Source of the DNA: JAPOKJ01 sp031421635
GTDB taxonomy: Bacteria > Pseudomonadota > Gammaproteobacteria > Burkholderiales > Burkholderiaceae_E
Assembly: GCA_031421635.1 (NCBI GenBank)
Contig: JANOPA010000113.1
Span: 21,128 to 85,127, forward strand
DNA: 64,000 nucleotides
Direction of reading: 5' to 3'
The notes under the pieces: model-generated
What the model was told of the DNA's origin: nothing
Seen by the model: the letters and a program-made list of their open reading frames with translations, nothing else
The model's database searches: none
Position numbers and translations under genes: made by a program
Part shown: piece after piece, positions 26,485 to 34,795 of the stretch
Position numbering within the stretch: position 1 is the first letter of the stretch
Layout of the letters: every line of letters begins with the position of its first letter

Positions 26485-26516
26485 ATAAAAAGGGCGGCCT
26501 CATGGTAAGGGCGCCC
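26485..26516 (-). terminator. Leaky terminator between urtA and urtB
   Basis: Read on the minus strand, a stem forms between 26516-26508 (GGGCGCCCT) and 26500-26492 (AGGCCGCCC) with one mismatch, followed by five U and an AU-rich tail (26491-26485). It lies about 60 bases after the urtA stop. Such partial terminators let the binding protein be made in excess over the permease; that role is inference. Confidence 0.65.
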
Positions 26517-26577
26517 ATAGAGTGGACCAGAATCGAGGCTGCGAACACAGTATGCAACCTCGGCTCAAACCAGAAGC

Positions 26578-27840
26578 TTACTTCTTTTCAGGCTCGTCTT
26601 TCTTCTTGTCGTTACCTTCGATGTATGGGCTCCAAGGATTGGCACGTACTGGACCTTTGGTTTTCCACACAACATTAAACTGACCGTCAGCCTTGATTTC
26701 GCCGATAAACACCGGCTTGTGTAGGTGATGGTTTTTAAGGTCCATCGTCGAGGTGAAGCCACCCGGTGCGGTGAACGTTTGACCAGCCATCGCTGCGATC
26801 ACTTTGTCGGTGTCCGTGCTCTTGGCTTTTTCAACCGCTTGCTTCCACATATAGATGCCGATGTACGTGGCTTCCATTGGGTCGTTCGTCAAAGGCTTAT
26901 CTTTGTGTCCTGGAAGGCCTTTAGCTTTTGCATAGGCGGCCCATTTCTTGGTGAACTCAGTATTGGCTGGGTTCTTCAAGCTCATGAAGTAATTCCATGC
27001 AGCAAGGTGACCCACCAGAGGCTTGGTATCGACACCGCGCAACTCTTCTTCACCTACTGAGAATGCAACCACAGGCACATCGGTGGCCTTCAGCCCCTGG
27101 TTACCGAGTTCTTTGTAGAATGGAACGTTTGAATCTCCGTTAATAGTCGAAATCACCGCAGTTTTCTTGCCTTCGGCAGCAAACTTTTTGATCTTGCCGA
27201 TAATTGTTTGATAATCGCTATGACCGAAAGGTGTGTACTCTTCCATGATGTCGCCCTCGGCAACACCTTTGCTCTTCAAGAAAGAGCGCAGAATCTTGTT
27301 CGTTGTACGAGGGTAAACATAGTCGGTACCCAGCAAAACCCAACGCTTCGCGGCGCCACCTTCTTTGCTCATCAGATATTCCACTGCTGGAATAGCTTGT
27401 TGGTTTGGCGCTGCGCCTGTGTAGAACACGTTCTTGGAAAGCTCTTCACCTTCGTACTGCACCGGGTAGAACAGCAAACCGTTGAGCTCTTCGAAAACTG
27501 GCAACACTGATTTACGAGAAACAGAAGTCCAGCAACCGAAAGTCACGGCAACCTTGTCCTGACCGACCAATTGCTTAGCTTTTTCAGCAAACAATGGCCA
27601 GTTCGACGCTGGATCAACCACTACTGGCTCGAGCTTTTTGCCGAGCACACCACCCTTGGCGTTGATTTCATCAATGGCCATCAGGGCCACGTCTTTCAGT
27701 ACGGTTTCTGAAATGGCCATCGTGCCAGAAAGAGAATGCAACACACCAACTTTAATGGTACTTTGCGCATAGGAAATATTCACGGCTCCGACCATCGCAA
27801 CTGCGGCGGTCAAAGTCTTAAGTGCGAAACGACGTTTCAT
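26578..27840 (-). CDS. urtA: Urea ABC transporter substrate-binding protein UrtA
   Basis: The 420-residue periplasmic receptor binds urea and delivers it to UrtBC. After a signal peptide (MKRRFALKTL then AVNISYAQ), the mature protein begins with IKVGVLHSLSGTMAISE, followed by VFYTGAAPNQQAIPA, WVLLGTDYVYPRTTN and the PMEATYIGIYMWKQAVEKA segment, all characteristic of UrtA. I start at 27840 rather than at an in-frame codon five residues upstream. The KRRF stretch is not a full Tat motif. Expression should depend on the sigma-54 promoter about 85 bases upstream. Confidence 0.96.
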   Translation of the reverse strand: MKRRFALKTLTAAVAMVGAVNISYAQSTIKVGVLHSLSGTMAISETVLKDVALMAIDEINAKGGVLGKKLEPVVVDPASNWPLFAEKAKQLVGQDKVAVTFGCWTSVSRKSVLPVFEELNGLLFYPVQYEGEELSKNVFYTGAAPNQQAIPAVEYLMSKEGGAAKRWVLLGTDYVYPRTTNKILRSFLKSKGVAEGDIMEEYTPFGHSDYQTIIGKIKKFAAEGKKTAVISTINGDSNVPFYKELGNQGLKATDVPVVAFSVGEEELRGVDTKPLVGHLAAWNYFMSLKNPANTEFTKKWAAYAKAKGLPGHKDKPLTNDPMEATYIGIYMWKQAVEKAKSTDTDKVIAAMAGQTFTAPGGFTSTMDLKNHHLHKPVFIGEIKADGQFNVVWKTKGPVRANPWSPYIEGNDKKKDEPEKK

Positions 27841-27934
27841 GAGTGCTCCAGGCATTTAGGTTTGATAAAGAGTTCATCCTCAGGCTTCACTTAGTGTTTT
27901 AAGACCTCTTGTAGTCCGCCCTCACCACCCTTAC

Positions 27935-27950
27935 TGCAAGGTCTGTGCCA
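27935..27950 (-). promoter_or_regulatory. Sigma-54 promoter of the urt operon
   Basis: On the minus strand the sequence is TGGCAC-N5-TTGCA (27950 to 27935), an exact match to the -24/-12 consensus, with GG and GC correctly spaced. Transcription would start near 27924 and give an untranslated leader of about 85 bases before urtA. Sigma-54 control with NtrC is the expected regime for a urea importer. Confidence 0.85.
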
Positions 27951-27979
27951 GCCTTGAAGCGAGACGCGCGCCGCCTTTT

Positions 27980-28053
27980 AATGGTGCAATAACCCTGATT
28001 CGCAACGCGCACGTTCCTTGCAAACCCGTAGAACACTCAAAAATGGTGCGATA
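27980..28053. promoter_or_regulatory. Candidate enhancer elements upstream of urtA
   Basis: AATGGTGCAATA (27980-27991) and AATGGTGCGATA (28042-28053) are direct repeats with one mismatch, 62 bases apart (about six helical turns). They lie about 60 and 120 bases upstream of the predicted sigma-54 start. TGGTGC is one arm of the NtrC consensus; the other arms (CGCC and CACT) are present but spaced 7 instead of 5 bases away. The second copy also begins an inverted repeat GGTGCG-N13-CGCACC (28045-28069). Confidence 0.45.
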
Positions 28054-28297
28054 CAGTAAGTAGCGCACCGAAAAGAAACTTCGCGTGATTATTTGCCACT
28101 AGTTGACGTGCTTAAATTTGCTTCGATATCGTGAAGCGCACAACATTTAGGCAATCTGCTGTCGCGAAAGCCTTTCTTTCAGTACGGACACCAATTACTT
28201 TTGAGTCGGACGGCTAAAATGGGGACCCACTAACATTCGTGCATTCAACATCTGTACATTCCCAGATTGATCGAAGCCGAAATTGGATTGAAATTTT

Positions 28298-29491
28298 ATG
28301 ACCCTTTCTCAAAAAGCCGCCTCGTTCAACTGGTCCGACCCGCTACTTCTGGACGATCAACTCAGCTCAGACGAGCGCCAAGTCAGGGAAGCCGCGAGCG
28401 CCTATTGTCAGGACCGCCTCGCTAGTCGTGTGTTAAATGCTTTCCGCAATGAGCAAACCGATCCTAATATCTTTCGCGAAATGGGCGAGCTAGGTTTGTT
28501 GGGAAGCACCATTCCCGAGATTTATGGCGGTGGCGGCATGAACTATGTTTGCTACGGCTTGGTGGCCCGCGAAGTGGAGCGAGTCGATTCCGGCTATCGC
28601 TCCATGATGAGCGTGCAGTCCTCCTTGGTGATGGTACCTATCAACGAATTTGGCACTGAAGGGCAAAAACAAAAGTATCTTCCCAAGCTGGCCACGGGTG
28701 AGTGGATCGGCTGCTTTGGACTGACCGAACCCAATCACGGCTCTGACCCCAATGGCATGCTCACACGCGCTAAAGCAGTGCCCGGTGGTTACAGCATTAG
28801 CGGATCTAAAATGTGGATCAGTAACAGTCCAATCGCCGATGTCTTTGTGGTCTGGGCTAAGGACGACAGCGGTCAAATCCGTGGTTTCGTGCTCGAAAAA
28901 GGCTGGAAAGGTCTCACTGCGCCGGCCATTCACGGCAAAGTCGGTTTGCGTGCTTCGATCACGGGTGAGATTGTGATGGACGGAGTTTTTTGCCCAGAAG
29001 AGAACGCCTTCCCAGAGGTGCGCGGACTCAAGGGGCCATTCACCTGCCTGAACTCAGCGCGATACGGTATCGCCTGGGGTGCCCTTGGGGCGGCCGAAGA
29101 TTGCTGGCATCGTGCTCGTCAATACACCTTGGACCGCAAACAGTTTGGTCGACCTTTGGCGGCGAATCAGTTAATTCAGAAGAAACTCGCTGACATGCAA
29201 ACCGAAATTACCTTAGGCCTGCAAGGCTGCTTGCGTCTTGGTCGAATGAAAGATGAAGGGACCGCGGCAGTCGAGATTACTTCGATTATGAAACGTAATT
29301 CTTGCGGCAAAGCATTGGACATCGCTCGCCTGGCTCGCGACATGATGGGCGGTAACGGCATCAGCGACGAGTTTGGAGTGGCTCGCCATTTGGTGAACTT
29401 GGAAGTGGTCAACACCTACGAAGGCACCCATGATATTCACGCGCTTATTCTTGGGCGAGCCATGACAGGAATTCCTGCCTTCGCTAACTAA
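28298..29491 (+). CDS. gcdH: Glutaryl-CoA dehydrogenase
   Basis: GcdH oxidatively decarboxylates glutaryl-CoA to crotonyl-CoA in lysine, tryptophan and benzoyl-CoA breakdown, passing electrons to ETF. The 397-residue acyl-CoA dehydrogenase has the GcdH-type start (FNWSDPLLLDDQLS), the FAD loop GCFGLTEPNHGSDP, MWISNSPIADVFVVWAK, and the catalytic glutamate in TYEGTHDIHALILGRA (E375). The SxxIADV and NHGSDP variants separate it from short-chain dehydrogenases. No CoA-transferase or ETF gene lies beside it. Confidence 0.93.
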   Translation: MTLSQKAASFNWSDPLLLDDQLSSDERQVREAASAYCQDRLASRVLNAFRNEQTDPNIFREMGELGLLGSTIPEIYGGGGMNYVCYGLVAREVERVDSGYRSMMSVQSSLVMVPINEFGTEGQKQKYLPKLATGEWIGCFGLTEPNHGSDPNGMLTRAKAVPGGYSISGSKMWISNSPIADVFVVWAKDDSGQIRGFVLEKGWKGLTAPAIHGKVGLRASITGEIVMDGVFCPEENAFPEVRGLKGPFTCLNSARYGIAWGALGAAEDCWHRARQYTLDRKQFGRPLAANQLIQKKLADMQTEITLGLQGCLRLGRMKDEGTAAVEITSIMKRNSCGKALDIARLARDMMGGNGISDEFGVARHLVNLEVVNTYEGTHDIHALILGRAMTGIPAFAN

Positions 29492-29532
29492 TTTTTGCTG
29501 ACTGCTAGGCCGGTGTCCGGTCTGACAAGCGA

Positions 29533-30411
29533 CTATGGACGATGCGCGATTGTCCAGTCATAGGGCGTGAACGCAGTCGCATACTCGCTCGGAATCTTGA
29601 GTTCGGTGTAGCGTTGGGCATAGGCAATCAGGGAAGGTGCATGCGAAGGCGTGAAATCCTCAGTGTAAAACTTGAGGATTTCATTGAAATACACCGTACG
29701 TCGTTCATGGTCAATTCGCAGGTTTTCTGGATTCGCGAAAAACTTGCGGGTCTCCTGATCCAAAACTTCGTTCAAACTTGCCGCCGTGAACGGAATGCGC
29801 GGCAATATCGGGCAAGAAAGCGCCGAACAGTTCAAAACAAAATGAATGCGCGGCTCATTGAGTTTTCGAATGATATCGTTCTCGAAACTATAGAGAGACA
29901 TTTCTCGCTCACCAATTTGAAATTTCCTGAGCACAAAGAAACGAAGCTTGGCGAGCCCCGCGTGGCTTGGGGGAAGCCCGGAACGAATGACGTTATACAT
30001 AGAAAGTGCGTTATAGGCGTTGATCATGTGCGCTAAGCGAGACGCGCCTTCCGGCACTTTCTATAAGGACACGAGGCTTATTAATTGCACATATCGCTCC
30101 AAAGCGGGTAATCCCACCTCACTCGCATCAGCCCCGAGTGCGGTAAATCCAACGCGTCCGCGCTCATCGACATACTTGATCAACACTTTTGCATAGCCTT
30201 CCTCGGCTTCGCGTAATTGATCGAGCACTCTTTGCACCTGGCTAGCTGTGCTTGTTTCGACCCCACCTATCTGAGTGGCCGGCCTGTCAAGATCTCCGGG
30301 CACGCGCACTACGGTGCTGCAAGCGCCTAATGTCAGACCAAACAAGCACACGCTGAGTGCCCGTTGCAAGCTCGCAATAAACATTGAGTGATCCCGACGA
30401 GGTTTAGGCAC
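29533..30411 (-). pseudogene. DUF547-family lipoprotein gene interrupted by an in-frame amber codon
   Basis: Two adjacent open stretches are in the same frame and form one DUF547 protein. Residues 1-116 carry a lipoprotein signal (LFGLTLGAC) and the DUF547 beginning (YAKVLIKYVDERGRVGF). A TAG at 30061-30063 follows, then K and a GTG at 30055-30057, and the remaining ~174 residues, including GASRLAHMINAYNALSMYNV and FVLNCSALSCPILP. One base change would restore a protein of about 291 residues. It overlaps the 3' end of the upstream radical SAM gene by eight bases; an alternative start is at 30384. It could be a recent pseudogene, a readthrough gene or a sequencing error. Confidence 0.8.
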
Positions 30412-31789
30412 TAGCTTGACGACGCGATATGGCCCGCGAGGCCAGAGCCTCTTGGCGCGGTCGGCCCTTCAACCATTTGAGAGGAATCACGACCTCGCCC
30501 TGAGCGTTCGGTGCAACCACCAACGGCTGAAACACTTGGCCGCTTTTTAAAACAATGGGTTTGAGCAAATGTAGATCTCGTTCGGCGTTGTAGGTACACA
30601 TCGAAATAAGCCCATTGACACTCGCGGCCATGAAAACACAGGCTTCGACACGTTCCGGATCGAGGCTACATGCATCCATAAAGTTATGCGTGAAGAACGA
30701 GATCTTTCGAAGCGAAGGTTTACCTTCCCACCATTCACGCCGAAAACGCCACAGTACCTTGAAAAGGTATCCCAAGCTGTCTAGCCAAAGACTGGGCTTC
30801 AGTAGCACGGCTCGCAGCATGGCGACGCCTGCATGTAGGCTCTGACCTCGTGCGAACTCCACATGGGCCGTTTCGCGCATCACTCGGGCTACGAACTCGC
30901 CATCGGAGAGCGCGTCAAAGCGCTTGCCTCCCATGGAAAAAAGCATTGCATATTTATTGCACTGGCCGTGACCTCCTTGCAAGGCGTCAAAGTTTAATGC
31001 AAGTCCCGCTCCCTGCGATATGGCTGCACACACCGAAGCCTGAGTGACCGCAGCGGTAGTCATCAAGTCGGTCGAACTAGCATCCGGGCGGTCACGACCA
31101 GGAATCGTTCCTCGCCCGGTGTCCGCCCCAAGTTGAAAGGAGGCAAATCGCACCACATCGCTTTGCTCGATGAAAAACTTCGAGAGCGCGGGAATCTCAT
31201 GAAAGTTGTCTGCGTAAACCGTGGTGTTGAAAATCACCGACACAGGCAATTCGCGAGCCATTTCGATATACTTTCTCCGAACCGAGTTCAGTGCGTCTTC
31301 ACTCTCAAATCCCTTGCGCTCCTGGGTCATATCCACATGGAAGGCAACATCATTTAGACCGTCTTGAGCTAGCTCCAAGAGCCAGGCCCGATTTAAGAGA
31401 ATGCCATTCGTGAACAAAGATGCTCGCAGGCCCTTGCCGCGTATGTAGCGCACTATCTTGGAAAGCTCGGTGCGATCACGCAGGGTTGGGTCGCCACCGG
31501 AAATTTGAACATCGGTGTTGGGCCCATATTCAAGCTCAATTTCATCGATGCGACGGTACAGCTCTTCGAGGGGTACGTCCTGCACGGCTTCAGAAGAATC
31601 GGAGAGATAGCAAAGCGTGCAATCGAGATTGCATCGCTGGGTAATTTCGAGAGAAACACAACCTATCGTCCAGCGCCGGCCTGCCACCTGCCCTGCACTC
31701 CATTGCCCAGTCTTTTGCATGTTCTTGGAGAGTCGTCCGAGGCGCTCTGCTTGTAGGTCGGGGAGAATAGGCGGGGAAGTATTCGTCAT
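30404..31789 (-). CDS. Radical SAM protein of unknown reaction
   Basis: The 461-residue enzyme has the radical SAM motif C-x3-C-x2-C in TQRCNLDCTLCYL (C53, C57, C60), the GGDP SAM-binding segment in VQISGGDPTLRD, and TNGILLNRAWLLEL. Additional cysteines occur at DACSLDP, ACVFMA and MCTYN in the C-terminal third, possibly ligands of an auxiliary cluster. The architecture resembles MoaA/PqqE-like peptide- or lipid-modifying enzymes, but I recognise no specific family. The next gene is a DUF547 lipoprotein with an eight-base overlap, suggesting they once formed a functional pair. Confidence 0.78.
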   Translation of the reverse strand: MTNTSPPILPDLQAERLGRLSKNMQKTGQWSAGQVAGRRWTIGCVSLEITQRCNLDCTLCYLSDSSEAVQDVPLEELYRRIDEIELEYGPNTDVQISGGDPTLRDRTELSKIVRYIRGKGLRASLFTNGILLNRAWLLELAQDGLNDVAFHVDMTQERKGFESEDALNSVRRKYIEMARELPVSVIFNTTVYADNFHEIPALSKFFIEQSDVVRFASFQLGADTGRGTIPGRDRPDASSTDLMTTAAVTQASVCAAISQGAGLALNFDALQGGHGQCNKYAMLFSMGGKRFDALSDGEFVARVMRETAHVEFARGQSLHAGVAMLRAVLLKPSLWLDSLGYLFKVLWRFRREWWEGKPSLRKISFFTHNFMDACSLDPERVEACVFMAASVNGLISMCTYNAERDLHLLKPIVLKSGQVFQPLVVAPNAQGEVVIPLKWLKGRPRQEALASRAISRRQASA

Positions 31790-31892
31790 GGGCAGTTCGT
31801 CGATGACGTAGGATTTGGCTTACACTTGCCAATGGGGCAGGCGATTGGTATAAAGTTACCGCGCTCACCGCCCGAGGCCAAATTGCGACCGT

Positions 31893-33695
31893 ATGTCCAC
31901 TAAAGGCCCGGCCAAGCAAGCGACAAGCTTAGGATGCATTTTGGAAACCTTTATGCAAACTCTTCGTCAACTCTTCGACTTTCTGTCAGCGCGGCGGCGT
32001 CTCTCAAATTCGGTCAAGGAAGGCTATGGCCCTCCGCATCTGAGCCGAGTTGGAGTCATTGTCGTCGCTCTGGTGGTGGCTTTGATATGCGCCGCGTTTA
32101 CTGCCTGGCAGGTCTACGCGATCCTAAAAGTGCAACATGAAACTGAGACCAAGGCGTTACACGAACGCTTCGAATTGATGTTTTCGAGCGTGGCTGAAGA
32201 TCTAAAGCGTCTCGCTCAATCTCCTTTTAATGAATGTACGCCCGCCGTCAGCCAGGAGTTGGCCAGAAACTCACTTCGCTCAGAGTACGCACGCGGCTTT
32301 TTCTTAGAGCGACCCGGCTCAAATATTTTGTGTGGTCCACTTGGTAACACCGAACTATTTTTGGATCAGATTGAAGGAGTGAGCGATATTGAGGTACAAA
32401 CCGTGCGCGGCATCTTAATGCCCAGTCCGGCCGCTGCGACACTCTTTAGCGTTAGCGCCCTCCGAAGGCTCAAGCCGAGCATTTTGATGAAACACACTGG
32501 CCCGACGGGTATCACCTTGTGGGCCGAAATTCCCGCCAGCGGACTCCTTGCTGAAACGAGTGCGTCGAGAGCTTCATCTCAAGACCAGCGTTCGGCATGG
32601 TTGCTCAATGACCCCTCGGGGCGGGCAATCCTGCGACAAGGACCAAAAGCGCTTGAAGCTTCCAACACTTTGCGTTTTCAAGAACTAGTCTCCAACCACT
32701 ATGGTTATCGCTTGGCGACCTTCATTTCTATCGAGCAATTTAGAAGCCGCTTAATTGAACGTGCGTTGGCTTGGGCGATCGTCAGCTTGTTGTTGAGCCT
32801 CGCGATGATCAAGGCGATCAACCAGCACTTTGCGGCGCGAATGAGCCCTGAGCGCAAGATGAAAATGGCGATTCGTAAGCGACAAATCGAGCCCGTGATT
32901 CAACCTATTGTGAGCTTGGAAACTGGCGAGTGCCTAGGCGGCGAAGTGCTAATGCGTTGGAAGCACCCAGTACGCGGCCTGATCCCCCCTTCAGAATTCA
33001 TAAGCCTGGCTGAAGAAAACGGAATGATTATTCCGATGTCGGAAATGCTAATGCGCAAAGCCCGTGATCAATTAGCTGAGCTTCAAGACTCTTCGATGTA
33101 TTTCTCGTTCAATATCACCGCCGCACAGTTACGTGACCCGACGTTCCCTCAGAAAATTCTTGGGATCTTTGATGGCGCAGGCTTACCCCCGAAAACGGTC
33201 GTTCTTGAGCTCACGGAACGAGAAGCGATTGGAGAGCACGACGGCGAGATTCTCGCTCGCCTGCGTGACCTAGGTTTTAGAATAGCCATCGACGACTTTG
33301 GAACGGGGCAAAGTAGCCTGTCAATGCTTCAGGGCTTGCAAATTGACCGTATCAAGATTGACCGTGAGTTCGTAAGAACCATTGACGAAAGCACCGAACG
33401 ACGGCCCGTACTCGACACAATTATCGTGTTGGCTAAAGAGTTGGCTGTTCCTGTCATTGCCGAGGGCATCGAAACCCAGGCTCAGTGGGACTACTTGGCG
33501 AACCGCAAAGTCGAAGCTGCACAAGGCTACCTCATCGCAAAGCCGATGCCGATCGCTGACTTTATCAAATGGTTAGTGACGCGCGACCTGAGAGTCGCCA
33601 GCAAACCGTCCAGACCTGAAGGGCGCCTTGGATCAAAAGATAGAAGAGAGGGCGCCAGGCAAGTTCAAGTCGAGGCACTGGAGACCGTTGAATGA
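31893..33695 (+). CDS. Membrane-bound EAL-domain c-di-GMP phosphodiesterase
   Basis: The 600-residue protein has transmembrane helix 1 (~54-78), an extracytoplasmic region of ~200 residues with two cysteines (C115 in NECTP and C147 in LCGPLG) like CSS-motif sensors, helix 2 (~290-308) and a C-terminal EAL domain. Catalytic residues are intact: E351 (EVL variant of EAL), N407, E439, D467-D468 in DDFGTG, K488 and E524. It should hydrolyse c-di-GMP to pGpG, perhaps under thiol redox control as in E. coli CSS-PDEs. Start 31893 or 31953. It overlaps the DEP-domain gene by four bases. Confidence 0.88.
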   Translation: MSTKGPAKQATSLGCILETFMQTLRQLFDFLSARRRLSNSVKEGYGPPHLSRVGVIVVALVVALICAAFTAWQVYAILKVQHETETKALHERFELMFSSVAEDLKRLAQSPFNECTPAVSQELARNSLRSEYARGFFLERPGSNILCGPLGNTELFLDQIEGVSDIEVQTVRGILMPSPAAATLFSVSALRRLKPSILMKHTGPTGITLWAEIPASGLLAETSASRASSQDQRSAWLLNDPSGRAILRQGPKALEASNTLRFQELVSNHYGYRLATFISIEQFRSRLIERALAWAIVSLLLSLAMIKAINQHFAARMSPERKMKMAIRKRQIEPVIQPIVSLETGECLGGEVLMRWKHPVRGLIPPSEFISLAEENGMIIPMSEMLMRKARDQLAELQDSSMYFSFNITAAQLRDPTFPQKILGIFDGAGLPPKTVVLELTEREAIGEHDGEILARLRDLGFRIAIDDFGTGQSSLSMLQGLQIDRIKIDREFVRTIDESTERRPVLDTIIVLAKELAVPVIAEGIETQAQWDYLANRKVEAAQGYLIAKPMPIADFIKWLVTRDLRVASKPSRPEGRLGSKDRREGARQVQVEALETVE

Positions 33696-34273
33696 AACCA
33701 CAAGCCTTTGACCCAGTCATCCTGCGCGACGCCCTGCTTGGTCATCGCGGAGTAGAAATACGCGACCGAACCCATAGACTCAAGACCTATTCGCAGTGTT
33801 TTACCGGTCGTGACGCCGTCGATTGGCTAACCGCCACTTACCCGATGACCCGAGCTCAGGCGCAAAGAGCAGGCGAGCTCTTTATCGCCAAAGGCTGGAT
33901 CGAACATGTTACCCAGGAACACGACTTTGAAGACGCCTTCCTGTTTTACCAAGTGCCACAGGGCGAAGCTGTGGAGGCCAGATTTGAGGGCAGCGCCAGT
34001 CTCGCTGCACTGAATCAAATCAGTCTGAGCGACCTCACTCAGCGCATGCGGCAGGCGGGGGGCGTCGAACAGAAAGATCACTACCGCTGGCTATTGAGGT
34101 TGCCAAGTGTTTTCTCTGGTAGAGAAGCCACTGATTGGATAAGTAAGACGTATGTCTTAAGTCGCAACGAAGCCCAATTGTTGGCTCAAAGGCTGGTCGC
34201 GTCAAACAAGATTCGGCACATTTTAGATGAGAAAAACTTCGTTGATGGTGCAGTGTTTTATCGCTACGTTTGA
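33692..34273 (+). CDS. Tandem DEP-domain protein
   Basis: The 193-residue protein consists almost entirely of two DEP-like domains, about 10-88 and 115-193. Each has the hallmark F-[TS]-G-R-[DE]-A-x-D-W-[LI] (37-46 and 141-150), an alternating helix/strand body, and the closing FEDAFLFYQ or FVDGAVFYRY. DEP domains act mainly as membrane or GPCR-adaptor modules in eukaryotes; bacterial examples are less common. ATGA overlap with the EAL gene implies coupled translation and probably joint action. No catalytic domain is present, so an adaptor role is inferred. Confidence 0.75.
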   Translation: MKPQAFDPVILRDALLGHRGVEIRDRTHRLKTYSQCFTGRDAVDWLTATYPMTRAQAQRAGELFIAKGWIEHVTQEHDFEDAFLFYQVPQGEAVEARFEGSASLAALNQISLSDLTQRMRQAGGVEQKDHYRWLLRLPSVFSGREATDWISKTYVLSRNEAQLLAQRLVASNKIRHILDEKNFVDGAVFYRYV

Positions 34274-34301
34274 GCGTGGGCCTTCTGCCGCCCCGCCTCT
34301 T

Positions 34302-34757
34302 CTAGGTACGAGGACGACAGGCTGGCCAGTATTCTTCGTAAGTCTCTTTCAAAAACGCCGCCATCTCGTCGATTTCCTCGTCGATCTCACGGAGCCCAAC
34401 CGCAACACTGCAATCATCCGAGCGTGGATTGACGTAAATAGAGACGGCCAAGGTGCGACCCGGCTCATTGAGCCAAGGCGGCTGTGACTCCAAGTGCAAA
34501 TGCACGCTGGCACCCGCGCTTTCCATATCGCTTACGGCCCAGGCAATGAACTCAAGAATGTGAACACCGAGCGCGTCCGGACTCAAACCAAAAGAAATCG
34601 CAGCCGGGATGATGCTGCCATCATCGGGATCAGGTTCGGCATCTTCCACCTCGACTTCATCAATTCCTTCGAAGCTCAGCAGCACGTCGGTGATTGCTTG
34701 TGATGCGCTAGGCTTCCCGCCTTTGCGAGGAGACCCAGGAGGTATCGATTTCGACAT
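34302..34757 (-). CDS. Hypothetical acidic protein
   Basis: The 151-residue protein has a basic N-terminus (MSKSIPPGSPRKGGKPS) followed by a strongly acidic body (EGIDEVEVEDAEPDPDDGS, later LREIDEEIDEMAAFL). No signal peptide, membrane helix or motif is recognised. It follows pgk by 38 bases on the same strand and may share its transcript. It converges with the DEP-domain gene 28 bases away. Composition suggests a soluble cytoplasmic protein; function unknown. Confidence 0.6.
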   Translation of the reverse strand: MSKSIPPGSPRKGGKPSASQAITDVLLSFEGIDEVEVEDAEPDPDDGSIIPAAISFGLSPDALGVHILEFIAWAVSDMESAGASVHLHLESQPPWLNEPGRTLAVSIYVNPRSDDCSVAVGLREIDEEIDEMAAFLKETYEEYWPACRPRT

Positions 34758-34795
34758 ATTCTTGCCTTACTTTGCGCTCAATGATTGTAGTTGCG

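Noticed and set aside
27766..27840. Tat signal on UrtA
   Set aside because: KRRF lacks the full twin-arginine consensus, and the residues fit a Sec signal peptide.
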